From assembly GCF_001956985.1 (NCBI RefSeq), contig NZ_CP019082.1, positions 1,798,001-1,862,000 of the forward strand: DNA of 64,000 nucleotides, given 5' to 3'. Position numbers and translations under genes: made by a program. Position 1 is the stretch's first letter, and every line of letters begins with the position of its first letter. Source of the stretch: Paludisphaera borealis. GTDB lineage: Bacteria > Planctomycetota > Planctomycetia > Isosphaerales > Isosphaeraceae. This document shows, piece after piece, positions 48,435-58,042 of this stretch. The notes under the pieces are model-generated. The model did not search any database, was not told the origin of the DNA, and worked only from the letters and a program-made list of their open reading frames with translations.

Positions 48435-49427
48435 TTACTGAAATCTACTTTGTCGTATATCTTGCGAGAGGCAGTCTCTCAAATTGTCGTTGTACCGCGC
48501 GTAATTGTTGAGTAGGAGTTCGGTCAGGATCAAAGGCAACCGCCTCAAAAGCTTCTTGGACATCGAGCTGCGCCTCCAGAGGTGGCTCATGAGTCCCTTC
48601 AGGTGATCTTGGTGCGACGGAAATCGGAGTGCCGGATGGGAAGATTCGAGCTTCTTCAATCTTTGTTTGACCTGTGCTAATTCCGTGGCTCGCTGTTCCA
48701 TGAGTCGAGTGAAGACGGGGACGTAGGAACTCGATGTTGCCGCGTCGGACGGTTCGGCGCCTTTCGTCGCCTGATTGGAATGCTGGCGATAATCGTTCAG
48801 CGGCTCGGCGATCAAGCGAATCCGACTGAGCAACGACATACAGATCGCCACCCAGTCATCGTGGTTGAGTTCTCCTGGGATGGGACCGATGGCTTCCCAA
48901 AATCGGGCTCGGAACGAGATCATGCAGCCGGAGACTCGCCAATTCCGCGCGAGGACGATGAATGCTTGGTCAGATTGCAAGGTCTCGAACATTTGAGGAT
49001 TTCGGCTGAAGGAGCGTTCGAATACAGTCCCGTTCAAGAGTTGCGAGTCGACGTCGATGTACCTGGCGTTATTGTAAATCATTCCGACGTCGGTTTCGTT
49101 ATTGTAAATAGTTTCGTGCTTCTGAAGTTTGGTTTCGTGCCAGACGTCGTCTTGATCGCACGGGAAGATCAAATCCCCCTTGCATAAACCCATTACTTTC
49201 TCAAAATTCTTGGCGTATCCTAGCCGTGACTCGTTGCGGTTGATTTCGATTGGAAATGAAGCTTGGCCTTGAAACTGATTCAATATGTCCATCGTGTCGT
49301 CGCTTGATCCATCATCGCAGACCACAAGCTCGTCGGGCGGACGGGACTGCCTGGCGATCGAGTCGAGTTGCTGCTGGAGAAATCTCCCTCCGTTGTAGCT
49401 GGCCATGGCTATGGAAATCTTAAGCAT
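48435..49427 (-). CDS. Glycosyltransferase family 2
   Basis: 330 aa. GT-A fold: ISIAMASYNGGRFLQQQLDS, LVVCDDGSSDDTMDILNQF (nucleotide-binding Asp), ANKFEKVMGLCKGDLIFPCD-like segment with CDQDDVW (DxD-type metal site) and acceptor region GELNHDDWVAICMSLLSRIR. It resembles rhamnosyl/galactosyl transferases of cell-surface polysaccharide synthesis. The gene is visibly less GC-rich than its neighbours, suggesting recent transfer. The ATG at 49427 begins the conserved domain directly. Confidence 0.88.
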   Translation of the reverse strand: MLKISIAMASYNGGRFLQQQLDSIARQSRPPDELVVCDDGSSDDTMDILNQFQGQASFPIEINRNESRLGYAKNFEKVMGLCKGDLIFPCDQDDVWHETKLQKHETIYNNETDVGMIYNNARYIDVDSQLLNGTVFERSFSRNPQMFETLQSDQAFIVLARNWRVSGCMISFRARFWEAIGPIPGELNHDDWVAICMSLLSRIRLIAEPLNDYRQHSNQATKGAEPSDAATSSSYVPVFTRLMEQRATELAQVKQRLKKLESSHPALRFPSHQDHLKGLMSHLWRRSSMSKKLLRRLPLILTELLLNNYARYNDNLRDCLSQDIRQSRFQ

Positions 49428-50223
49428 GAGCGTTGTCCCATCGAGATGTGTGATTTCACTGTGTTTTATGTTCGGCGTGCATCAAGCAGTCGCAGTTTCA
49501 AGTTTCCAGCTGCGTCCGGGGTCTTCGGTTCTTGGCCGCGGGTCAAAACGGAATTGAAGCGGCGCATGGGAGCAAGCCCGACGCTCGACCATCCGATGAG
49601 GAAAGATCGTTTGAGACGCTTTCCCATCCTAGTCCACTTTACGTGTGCAGGAAGTCGATGTGCACAAAAAACCGCATCCGCGGTGCGCAGCCGCATGCTT
49701 CAGGACCCGCCGCGCCGTCCCGAGGGTTGATTTCTTGACTCCATCCCCGTCGGGCGCAGAGGGCGCCGGCCGCAAGCGAGTTGGCTTGGCGCTTCGGCTT
49801 GCACTGGTTGGGCATGGTCCGAGATGCTGAGCGATTGATCCATCAACACGGTTCAGAGTGGCCCAACGGGGAGCGATCGATTCCCGGTCGTCACCCTGCA
49901 GCCGACGGATCGACGACGCGCTTACGTGCCTGTCTTACAGCTCGATAGTGGACCTGGCACGAAGTCATGCAACGAATTGGAGTTGCCGGTGTGGGGTCGT
50001 CGATAAACAAGGTGTAATTATTGTCTTGAAGAAATTCGCCACGGAGGATCTGGAGAATTCGGAGAGGGAACGACTCAATGGATCCTTTCCCGAATCCTTC
50101 TCGATTCCTCTCTTTTCCCGCGGAGCCTGGGGTCTTCCGTGGCTGGGGCGCAATCGGTTGTATGTCCACTCGTTTGAGTGGACGTGGACGAATCAGAAGA
50201 TGCGGGGGCCGTGTGCGGACCAC
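49428..50223. other. Long non-coding region, about 796 bp
   Basis: Between the GT2 gene (starts 49427, -) and the surface-protein gene (ends 50224, -). Contains a dispersed repeat copy at 49561-49600. Several short open frames exist on both strands but none has a recognisable domain or RBS. It may be degenerate sequence. Confidence 0.5.
49561..49600 (+). repeat. Dispersed 40-nt repeat, copy B
   Basis: GGCGCATGGGAGCAAGCCCG at its start; matches copy A (48201-48240) with about seven differences. Confidence 0.55.
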
Positions 50224-53200
50224 TTATTCCGCCGCGCCGCTCATGAGCCTTCCGCCCATTCCTCGCCAGGTCCGGACGGCGGCGATCGGTCGGTGCGAGA
50301 GCCTCGTCGTGAACGGCCTTGCGGGGCCGGCTGTGATCATTCCAGACCGATCGACCCGGAGCTTGCCGAACGGAGGCGACGGCCGGGGCGTCGCAAGCGG
50401 AGCGGACGCCGAAAGCCTCGATTCGACGGCCTCGACGCTTGCTGTCGACCTGTTCGATGAGATCACCGTCTTCGGAACATACGGAGGGACGGGCTTGACG
50501 ATCACGTGGTAGACCTCTGAACTTGACGCGGCTATGAATGGGTCGCCAAGGTAGACGAACTGGAAGTAGTAATCGCCCACGGGCAGGCGTAGTTCAAGGA
50601 ATACTCCCGAGCCTTGTAGAGGCACCAATGCGATCGGCTGTCCACTTTGAAGGACCAAGACGCCGCCGCTGGGCAGGGGCGGAGTGGAATCCCTCGGGCT
50701 CAGGTGGATGGTCAGATTCGTCGGCCAGCCGAGCGTCGTGATCCCGATAGGCTCAGCGAATATCGCGGATTCAGTCCGTCGGACGAGGAGCGTGGTAGTC
50801 AAGCTGGCGTCGGCGAACAGCCGGTCGCTCGACTCATAGACCACTCGGATCGGATAGGAACCTCGCGAGATCGTGGAAGGGAGAATGAAGGTCGCCTGGC
50901 CATTGACGACTGGCGCGGTCAACTCGTCCGAGCCAATGAAGAGATGCACGGCACCCGTCGGCGTTTCAGGGCCGCCGAACATGGAATGGACTTCAAATAA
51001 GTACCATATGCCCTCTTTGGAAACACTCGGACTCGTATAGTTGAAGAAACTCAGGTCCACGGTCCGAGGGAGCAGCGTGAGCGCGGCGTCGGGCGTCGGT
51101 TTGGATCCTCCGTCCTCGTCGATTAACACGGCGCGGAACCGCCGGCCTGACTCTTCGATCCGGGTTTCGACTCGAAGCCACGCCCGCGTTGCGCCGGCGA
51201 CGTCCGTCCAGGTGGTTCCGCCGTCATCGCTGAACTGCCACTGAACCGACTGGTATGGGGTGGTCGCCGAGGCGGTGAAGGTGGCAGGCTCGCCGGCGAT
51301 CACCGTTTGATCGGCCGGACCACCGTTCGTCGCGAGGCCGCTCACCTGATTCCAAGAATCAGAGGTGGCGGTCGATCCTCCCGCTCCGGCAGGAGCCGCG
51401 GCCGGCTCGAAAAAGGCGCGCGCGAGTCCGGTGTTGATCGGCGCGCCGGGCGGTTTGATCGTCAGGCGGTACACGCCCGACGCCGCCGAGGACGCCTGGG
51501 GATCGCCTAGATAGACGAACTGGAAATAATGGTCGCCCAGGGCGAGATCGGACATGGTGAACGAGATTTTGACGACTCCCGCGGACGACGTCGTCTGATC
51601 GAATCGGAACGGTTGGCCGCCGTCCATGGAGACCACGCCACCGCCCGGCGTGGAGATGGTCCCGGCGTACGCGACGTTCGCCTCGATCGTCACCGGTTCG
51701 CCAAGCCTCGCCTCGGCCGGAACCGCGGCGGTCAAGCTCGACCGCCCCCGGACGACATCCTGAGTCATGGACGTCATAACGGCTTTGAAATACGCATCAC
51801 CGTCGTAGGTAGCACTGACTGTGTAGACTTTTGCAGTCGGTCCGGTCGGAATCGAAAAGACCGCCCGACCGCGCACGATCGGGCCCGCGAAGCGGTAGGT
51901 GTCGATGGCGAGGTGGATGATTCCACCGTCGGGTGGCGCGAGGCCAGGGACGCTTGACGCGGCGAGGACGGTGATGGAGAGCGGGTCACTGAGGCGTCGA
52001 GGATTAAGGCTGGAGGACAATGAGAGCGTCGCCGAAGCCTTTTCCACCGTGAGGAGCGCCGGGTAGCTCGTGCGCGACGCGACTGAGGCGGCGTCGGTGA
52101 AGACGACGCGGTAGAGCGAGCCCGAATCGTTCGGAGTCGTCGTCACGGTGTACCAACTCTCCGTGACTCCGCCGACCGTCACGGCCTGGGTCGCGCCAGC
52201 AACGTCGGCCCATTCGCTTCCGCCGTCAGTGCTCGTCTGCCACCGGGCCGTCAGGTTCGGCGCGGTCGCGGAGGCCGCGAACGTCGCGGATCGGCCGACC
52301 GTGACTTTCTGATCGCTCGGGCCTTCGAACACGTCGAAGCCGGGCTGGCTCTTGAACACGTACACGATTCCGGTCTTGGCCGTGAAGCCACTGGCGGTGC
52401 TGGGGTCGAACGCGCCGACGACGACGGTGTCGTTCGACATGGCGACTGAGTTCCCGAAATAGCTCCCAGCTTGGCCGTCGTCCTGCGTGAACCAGGATAT
52501 CGAATGCCATCCGGACGGCGATCGGTCGAATACGAACGCCGCTCCCTGAGCCTCTCGGCCGGCGATCGTCGCCCGGACGGACGTGGCCAAGGCGCGCGTG
52601 CCGTCGGCGTTGAGGGCCAGGGCGGCACCGAAGCCAGGGACTTCCTGCTCTGACGACAGCGCCAGCGTGCCGGACTGCGCCCAATCGGCATCCGATCGAG
52701 AGAAGACCAGGACGTTGCGGTGGTTATACTGGTCGCCAGGGTCGAGCGTCGCGCCGCCGATCAGCGCGGTCGAACCGTCGACGCTGATCGCCACCGAAGT
52801 GCCTAGATAAACGCCTACAGAAGGGGTTTGGGGCGTTATCTTGGCCGTTTCGGTCCAACCCGGTCCCGAATTCGTGTAGAAATACGCGGCGCCCCGGGGC
52901 CCCCAGAGCGGGGACGTCGGGGGCCCCGGGGCGCCGACCACTAGCGTGGTCCCCGTTCCATCGATGGCCAGCGCGGCCCCGAACCACCTGAACGAATCGC
53001 CGTCGTCGGGTTGAAGCTTTTTCGCCAGGCCCCAGGCGTCCCCGCCCTTCTCATAGACGTAGACCGCCCCCGCTCCCTCGTACTGAGCACCTACGGCGAT
53101 CACCCCACCGTCGGCGTTGATCGCCAGGGCGCCTCCGAACTGTTGGCGGTTCGTGCTTCCCGTCGGACTGATTTTTTGGACGTAGTTCCATTGGTCGCCG

Positions 53201-53718
53201 TCGCGCGCATAGATGTAGACGGCTCCATCGCGAACCAAGGGATCGGCCGAAGTCGCAAGCGCTCCAATCGCCAGGGTCGATCCATCGGCGCTGATCGCCG
53301 TCGCGCAGCCGAACCAGCCGTAGTCGACAGGCTCAACGGGCCGCAGGTCGGACGTCCTGGTCCACGTCTCGCCGGATCGAGTATAGACGTGAACCCCACC
53401 TGTGGTCTGTCCGGCCGCGTCAGCCTGCCGAGGCGCCCCGACCGCGATCGTTCGACCGTCGGCTGTAATGGAGAGCGAGTTGCTGAAGTCATTACTGGGC
53501 GTCTCCACGAGTCTTGCCGTCTGGGTGAAGGCGTTCATACCCGCGAGGCTCGAGCCAACCGCCGACCCTCCGCCCGACGCCGGCGCGAGGCGATCCTCCA
53601 GACGTTCAGGAGAGGGGGCCAGCCGACCCTTACGTTTCGCAGCCGAAGTAAGTAAGGAGCGGCGATGGTCCCGACCAGACGATTCATGTCCCAGCTTCGT
53701 CGCACGGTGGAAATTCAT
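50224..53718 (-). CDS. Large surface protein with FG-GAP-like propeller and Ig-like domains
   Basis: 1,164 aa from the ATG at 53718 (an earlier in-frame ATG is at 53799). The N-terminus has no ordinary signal peptide but carries RLAPSPERLEDRLAPASG, the LEDR-type N-terminal motif common on large planctomycete surface proteins. Residues about 60-440 hold seven FG-GAP/integrin-like blades (for example IAVGAPRQADAAGQTTGGVH, YGWFGCATAISADGSTLAIG, QFGGALAINADGGVIAVGAQ). The rest is Ig-like and Big_3_5-type beta-sandwiches, two of which share the strand pair YFQFVYLGDP. The role is probably adhesion or envelope structure; calcium or ligand binding is inferred. Confidence 0.85.
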   Translation of the reverse strand: MNFHRATKLGHESSGRDHRRSLLTSAAKRKGRLAPSPERLEDRLAPASGGGSAVGSSLAGMNAFTQTARLVETPSNDFSNSLSITADGRTIAVGAPRQADAAGQTTGGVHVYTRSGETWTRTSDLRPVEPVDYGWFGCATAISADGSTLAIGALATSADPLVRDGAVYIYARDGDQWNYVQKISPTGSTNRQQFGGALAINADGGVIAVGAQYEGAGAVYVYEKGGDAWGLAKKLQPDDGDSFRWFGAALAIDGTGTTLVVGAPGPPTSPLWGPRGAAYFYTNSGPGWTETAKITPQTPSVGVYLGTSVAISVDGSTALIGGATLDPGDQYNHRNVLVFSRSDADWAQSGTLALSSEQEVPGFGAALALNADGTRALATSVRATIAGREAQGAAFVFDRSPSGWHSISWFTQDDGQAGSYFGNSVAMSNDTVVVGAFDPSTASGFTAKTGIVYVFKSQPGFDVFEGPSDQKVTVGRSATFAASATAPNLTARWQTSTDGGSEWADVAGATQAVTVGGVTESWYTVTTTPNDSGSLYRVVFTDAASVASRTSYPALLTVEKASATLSLSSSLNPRRLSDPLSITVLAASSVPGLAPPDGGIIHLAIDTYRFAGPIVRGRAVFSIPTGPTAKVYTVSATYDGDAYFKAVMTSMTQDVVRGRSSLTAAVPAEARLGEPVTIEANVAYAGTISTPGGGVVSMDGGQPFRFDQTTSSAGVVKISFTMSDLALGDHYFQFVYLGDPQASSAASGVYRLTIKPPGAPINTGLARAFFEPAAAPAGAGGSTATSDSWNQVSGLATNGGPADQTVIAGEPATFTASATTPYQSVQWQFSDDGGTTWTDVAGATRAWLRVETRIEESGRRFRAVLIDEDGGSKPTPDAALTLLPRTVDLSFFNYTSPSVSKEGIWYLFEVHSMFGGPETPTGAVHLFIGSDELTAPVVNGQATFILPSTISRGSYPIRVVYESSDRLFADASLTTTLLVRRTESAIFAEPIGITTLGWPTNLTIHLSPRDSTPPLPSGGVLVLQSGQPIALVPLQGSGVFLELRLPVGDYYFQFVYLGDPFIAASSSEVYHVIVKPVPPYVPKTVISSNRSTASVEAVESRLSASAPLATPRPSPPFGKLRVDRSGMITAGPARPFTTRLSHRPIAAVRTWRGMGGRLMSGAAE

Positions 53719-53909
53719 GGCGAGGGATTCCGCGACAGTGATATTAAAATATTTTAATTCAATTGAGGCTAAAAATGATCGTACCATGTTTCCAAACACG
53801 CCTCCAAGAGTCGTGTTCGATTTTCAACCGGCGACCGCGCATCAATCTCGTTACTGGTACAATCGGCCGAGCGGATCGACGTCCGGCGCGGCGGCCGGCT
53901 TCGAACACG

Positions 53910-54845
53910 ATGGGCCTCGGAGGGACTCGCGACGTGTATGCATGCTGGAGCGCCAGGGCGGTCGGGTTGGATCTGCCGGCCGAGGCGACGATCGAGGTCG
54001 CGGCGAAGGCGGGGTTCGAGGGGGTCGATTTCATGGTTCGCGACCTGGTCGAGGCCGGCGCGAACGTCGACGGGCTTCGGAGTCGGATGGACGACCTGAA
54101 CCTGCGCGGCGGGGCGTGGGTGCTCCCCATGAACTGGAAGAACGACCACGAGGCGTTTGAGAGCGACCTGAAGCGGTTGCCCATATATGCGGCGGCCGCC
54201 GAGCGGTTGGGGCTCGCCCGGACGGGAACCTGGGTGCGGTTCGAGACCGATCCGGTGGCGGACCTCGATCGGATCTCACGCGCGGACCGCGAGCGCCTGG
54301 CGGATGAGGCGACGGCCTGGCAGCTCGATCGTCTGGGGCGGATCGCGCGGATTCTCGACGATCACGGCAGCCGGCTGGGGCTGGAGTTCATCGGATCACA
54401 AGCGGCGCCGACGGGTCGCGGAGTGCGGCTGGTGGGGACGTACACCGAGCTGCGCCAGCGGTTCGGCAGGCTGGCGGCCGAACACCCGAATGTGGGCGTC
54501 CTGGTCGATGCGTTCCACATCTTCGCCGCGGGCGAGACCGTGGACGATGCACTCACGGGGGGCGTGGAGTCCGTCGTGTGGGTTCATCTGGCCGACCCGA
54601 CGAAACTCGATCGAGCGAGCTTGCGGGATGAGGAACGAACCTTGCCCGGAGAATCCGGCACGGGCCTCAGCGAGAGTCTGCTTGAAACCCTCGCGACTTG
54701 GGGCTATGACGGGCCGGTCACGGTCGAGCCGTTGGGACGCTGCTCATTGCTTGAACGCCTGGACCCGCTTGAGACGGCCTTGAAGACGCGCAAGTCGCTA
54801 CGGCGCATCTGGCCGGGATCGGATCACGGTCCAGCACGGACATGA
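53910..54845 (+). CDS. Sugar phosphate isomerase/epimerase-like TIM-barrel protein
   Basis: 311 aa. Xylose-isomerase-like TIM barrel: VYACWSARAVGLDLPAEATI, GFEGVDFMVRDLVEAGANVD, RLGLEFIGSQAAPTGRG, VGVLVDAFHIFAAGETVDD, VVWVHLADPTKLDRAS and GPVTVEPLGRCSLLERL give the usual metal-binding Glu, Asp, His and Glu positions. No signal peptide, so it is cytoplasmic, unlike the Tat-exported relative at 13565-14443. Substrate is unknown. The ATG at 53910 was used, with the open frame extending to 53763. It is divergent from the surface-protein gene and converges with csrA. Confidence 0.8.
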   Translation: MGLGGTRDVYACWSARAVGLDLPAEATIEVAAKAGFEGVDFMVRDLVEAGANVDGLRSRMDDLNLRGGAWVLPMNWKNDHEAFESDLKRLPIYAAAAERLGLARTGTWVRFETDPVADLDRISRADRERLADEATAWQLDRLGRIARILDDHGSRLGLEFIGSQAAPTGRGVRLVGTYTELRQRFGRLAAEHPNVGVLVDAFHIFAAGETVDDALTGGVESVVWVHLADPTKLDRASLRDEERTLPGESGTGLSESLLETLATWGYDGPVTVEPLGRCSLLERLDPLETALKTRKSLRRIWPGSDHGPART

Positions 54846-54858
54846 TGACGGAGGAACG

Positions 54859-55047
54859 TCAGACGCCGACCTCGACCAGAGCCTCTTGCTTGATGCGCTG
54901 CGGGGCGATCTCTTCACGGTAGACGGGAATGTCGTGAGGAGCTTCGATCCCCATCCGGATCTGGTTGCGGTCGATCTTGACCACCGTGATCACGATGTTG
55001 TCGCCGATCACGATCTTCTCGCCCAGCTTCCTGCTTAGAACCAGCAT
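54859..55047 (-). CDS. csrA: Carbon storage regulator CsrA
   Basis: 62 aa, the expected size. RNA-binding post-transcriptional regulator that occupies GGA motifs near ribosome-binding sites. Begins MLVLSRKLGEKIVIGDNI, with the RNA-contacting strand residues (Leu4, Arg6) intact, and continues with IRMGIEAPHDIPVYREEI, the Arg/Glu segment that corresponds to the E. coli VHREEI. Length and sequence match the family well. It converges with the TIM-barrel epimerase gene. No target can be named from this window. Confidence 0.96.
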   Translation of the reverse strand: MLVLSRKLGEKIVIGDNIVITVVKIDRNQIRMGIEAPHDIPVYREEIAPQRIKQEALVEVGV

Positions 55048-55303
55048 GGGAATCTCCCGGTGTCGTTGGTTGAGAGTTGTCGTCCGCGACCGTTGGGCCG
55101 CTCGAACGATCTACTACATGTCGCAGTTCGCGTGCCAAAGACTTTTCGAAGAGCCTCGTGGTTCGACCTAAAGCTCAGCTTCGAGGCGACTTAAAAAAAT
55201 ATGGACGCCATGTTTCCGACCTCGGGGGCCGAGTTCGGAGTGTCAACATCGCCACTCCTTCCACATAGCGCTTGTAAAAAACGGGAAGCCTGGTGACCAC
55301 TTG

Positions 55304-56005
55304 TTAAACGCTGACGCGAAGCGGCCGGAAGCCGACGGCGTCGGCGGCGACGCAGTGGTATCGGACCTTCCCGCGAAGGCCCTGGACGGCCCGCGACCAC
55401 TGGTCCTGAGTATGGAGATGGCCGTAGACGCAGCCCGAGACGCCGTGCTCTTCAAACAGCTCGATCCAGGGGCCGGGGCGGCCGAAGGGGTCGAACGGCG
55501 GGTAGTGCCAGAGGACGTACAGCGGCTGGCGGGCGTCGGTCCGAAGCTTCGCGGCGGCCTCGATCGCGGCCTGGGCCGTCGCGAACGCGCGGTCGATTTC
55601 GGTCGACTCGGCGGCGGTCGGCTCTTCCCTGGGAAGCGAGGCGGCCCGCGCCCCGGCGACGACGACCCCGCCGAAGGCCACCGCGTCGCCGTCGACGGCT
55701 CGGAGCGAGCGTCTGAGCATCGGTCGGATCTTCTCGACGTCGTTCCACCACAGGTCGTGGTTGCCGGGCGCGAGCACCTTGGTTCCGGGAAGCTGGTCGA
55801 GCCACTTTAGGTCGGGCTGGAGGTCGCGATGGTTGCGGGCCATCGAGACGTCGCCCGGCAGCAGCACGAGGTCGTCGGCCCGCACGGTCTGCCGCCAGTT
55901 CGTTTCGATGCGGGTCACATGATCGCGCCACCGCTCGGCGTAACGTTCGCGACGTTCGGGACGGGCCAGCGAGAGGTGGAGGTCGGAGATCGCCCAGACG
56001 TTCAT
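55304..56005 (-). CDS. Metallophosphoesterase
   Basis: 233 aa. Calcineurin-like phosphoesterase with ordered motifs: VWAISDLHLS, LVLLPGDVSMARNHRDL, VLAPGNHDLWWND, YVLWHYPPFDPFG, and VYGHLHTQDQWSRA, giving the Asp/His/Asn metal ligands. It resembles the YpfH/YkuE-like cytoplasmic subgroup, and acts on phosphate mono- or diesters. It lies 14 bp downstream of the MBL hydrolase gene in the same orientation, so these two form a short operon. Confidence 0.88.
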   Translation of the reverse strand: MNVWAISDLHLSLARPERRERYAERWRDHVTRIETNWRQTVRADDLVLLPGDVSMARNHRDLQPDLKWLDQLPGTKVLAPGNHDLWWNDVEKIRPMLRRSLRAVDGDAVAFGGVVVAGARAASLPREEPTAAESTEIDRAFATAQAAIEAAAKLRTDARQPLYVLWHYPPFDPFGRPGPWIELFEEHGVSGCVYGHLHTQDQWSRAVQGLRGKVRYHCVAADAVGFRPLRVSV

Positions 56006-56019
56006 GAAGCCTCGTATCG

Positions 56020-56697
56020 TCAGCCGTCGGCCGGCTTCTGGCGCGAGCGGTAGTCGCGAATCCAGGCGTTGGACTGTTTCTCCGCGCCGATGGTGGTGAC
56101 CCCGCCGTGCCCGGGGTGGATGCGGGTGTCGTCGGGCAGGGTCAAGAGCTTATTGAAGATCCCGGCCATGAGCGTGAGGTGGTCGCCGCCGGGGAAGTCG
56201 GTGCGGCCGACCGAGCCCGGGAACAGGACGTCGCCGCTGAAGACGAACGCGGGGGAGAACGTCTCGCAGAGGTAGACCACCGAGCCCGGGCTGTGGCCGG
56301 GGATCTCGCGGACCTCGAACGTGAAACCGGCGAGTTCGAGCCGATCGCCGTCGTCGACCAGCCGGTCGGGGGGCGGGCTGGTGACCGCCACGCCGAAGGG
56401 CATGCTGAGATTGCTTTCCGGATCGGTGAGGAGTTTTTCCTCATGGCGACCGATGATGAGCGGGGCGTCGGGATATGCTTTTTTGAGGGCCGCGTTGCCG
56501 GCGATGTGGTCGACATGGCCGTGGGTGTTGAGGATGGCGGCCAGAGACTTCTTGTCTTCCTTCAACAGCGCCAGGATCGTCTCGGAGTCGAAGCCCGGAT
56601 CGATGACGACGGCGTCCGACCGCTCGGGCGACCAGATGACGTAGGCGAGCTGCCCGAACGGGGCCGATTCGATGACGTCGATCGTATACTCTGCCAC
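56020..56697 (-). CDS. MBL-fold metallo-hydrolase (glyoxalase II-like)
   Basis: 225 aa. Metallo-beta-lactamase fold with the HxHxDH zinc motif in LNTHGHVDHIAGNAAL, then VREIPGHSPGSVVYLCE (His), VFSGDVLFPGSVGRTDFPGG (bridging Asp) and RIHPGHGGVTTIGAE (last His). The order and spacing fit hydroxyacylglutathione-hydrolase-like enzymes (YcbL group). The start is a GTG at 56697. Transcribed with the metallophosphoesterase. Confidence 0.9.
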   Translation of the reverse strand: MAEYTIDVIESAPFGQLAYVIWSPERSDAVVIDPGFDSETILALLKEDKKSLAAILNTHGHVDHIAGNAALKKAYPDAPLIIGRHEEKLLTDPESNLSMPFGVAVTSPPPDRLVDDGDRLELAGFTFEVREIPGHSPGSVVYLCETFSPAFVFSGDVLFPGSVGRTDFPGGDHLTLMAGIFNKLLTLPDDTRIHPGHGGVTTIGAEKQSNAWIRDYRSRQKPADG

Positions 56698-57031
56698 GGG
56701 GCGTCGACTCCTTTCTTGTATGGAAATCCTGTTCCGAACACGCCGCTCGACGCCTTCGATCGTAACCGATGCTTAAAAAAAAGGCGAGTTGCGACGCCTG
56801 CCGGCATATCGCATGCTACACTAAATCGCGACTCATTGCTCCGTCCTTCTTAGGGATCGGCGCGAGTCGACACCCGCGGCGAGGGGAAGCCGCGGTCGAC
56901 AGGGGGGGCCATCCAATTATCTCGACCATCCCCGGTGATGGTGCGAGTCGATTTCGGTACGTCGCCTCCTGAGGCGGGGGATCGGAGCCGTTTCCGAAAA
57001 CGTCGACATCCAATCGGGGGAAGGCCAGATC
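56698..57031. other. Divergent intergenic region, about 334 bp
   Basis: Between the MBL hydrolase (-) and the DUF1571 protein gene (+). An A-run (TTAAAAAAAAGGCG near 56773) is present. No gene or structured RNA was recognised. Confidence 0.5.
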
Positions 57032-58042
57032 ATGCTTCCGAATCGATCTCGCGGCAAGAGCGGCCCGATCGCCGAGCCTCGACGCCTCGTCACCTCCACG
57101 CGCCGGCTCGCCGCCTCCTCGCTGCTGCTGACGTTCGCCATGGCGGCCGACGCTCCGAAGGAGAAGGTCGACGTCCCGGCCGCGAAAGCCGAGCAAGCCA
57201 AACCCGAGCCGAAAGCCGATAAGAAGGAACCGGCCCGAGCCGCCGATCAGGTGGCCCTGTCGAACGGCGGAACCTCGGCTCGCACGGCCCTCAAGCCCGA
57301 CCTCTCGGCCAAGACGACCGGCCTGGCCACCCCCCCCACGATCGCCGAAGCGCCGATCGTCCGCGCCATCCGCACGATGGCCGAATGCCAGGCCCGGTTC
57401 GACAAGGTCAAGGACTACACCTGCACGTTCTATAAGCGCGAGCGGATCGACGGCAAGCTCGGCGTGCTGCACGTCCTGAACATGAAGGTCCGCAACGAGC
57501 CGCGGAGCGTCTACCTCAAGTTCGAGCAGCCGCACCGGGGCCGCGAGGCGATCTACGTCGAAGGCCGCAACAAGGGACGCGTTCTCGCCCATGACGTCGG
57601 CCTGAACAAGTTCCTGGCCGGCACGCTCGAACTCGAACCCCGTTCAACCCGCGCAATGCAAGACTGCCGGCATCCGATCACCGAGGCCGGCATCGGCTCG
57701 CTGATCCGGACTGTGTCCGACCGCTGGGCGGCCGAACTGAAGAACTCCGAATCGGTCGTCCTCTTCGACGCCGACATGCGAATCGGCTCGGCCCGCTGCC
57801 TTTTGATCGAAGCCATCCACCCCGATCGAGGTCCGGGCTACGTGTTCCACAAGGTCCGCCTGTTCATCGACGCCGAACTGGGGTTCCCGGTCCGGTTCGA
57901 GGGCTACGACTGGCCCAAGGAAGAAGGGGGCGAGGCCGAACTCATGGAAGAGTACGCCTACGACGACGTCAAGCTCAACGTCGGCCTGGTCGACCACGAT
58001 TTCGACACCTCCAACCGCCTCTACTCGTTCGGTCGATTCTGA
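57032..58042 (+). CDS. Secreted DUF1571-family protein
   Basis: 336 aa. A Ser/Arg-rich N-terminus and a hydrophobic segment (RRLAASSLLLTFAMAADAP) suggest export. A Lys/Pro/Ala-rich linker of about 60 residues follows. The conserved region begins at KVKDYTCTFYKRERIDGKLG, with VLNMKVRNEPRSVYLKFEQP and ELGFPVRFEGYDWPKEE, characteristic of DUF1571, a planctomycete-enriched domain of unknown function (a LolA-like fold is possible). GGAAGG precedes the ATG. Confidence 0.87.
   Translation: MLPNRSRGKSGPIAEPRRLVTSTRRLAASSLLLTFAMAADAPKEKVDVPAAKAEQAKPEPKADKKEPARAADQVALSNGGTSARTALKPDLSAKTTGLATPPTIAEAPIVRAIRTMAECQARFDKVKDYTCTFYKRERIDGKLGVLHVLNMKVRNEPRSVYLKFEQPHRGREAIYVEGRNKGRVLAHDVGLNKFLAGTLELEPRSTRAMQDCRHPITEAGIGSLIRTVSDRWAAELKNSESVVLFDADMRIGSARCLLIEAIHPDRGPGYVFHKVRLFIDAELGFPVRFEGYDWPKEEGGEAELMEEYAYDDVKLNVGLVDHDFDTSNRLYSFGRF

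Noticed and set aside
49858-50512. Overlapping short open frames in the 49.4-50.2 kb spacer
   Set aside because: No domain, poor codon bias and overlap with the surface-protein gene on the other strand.
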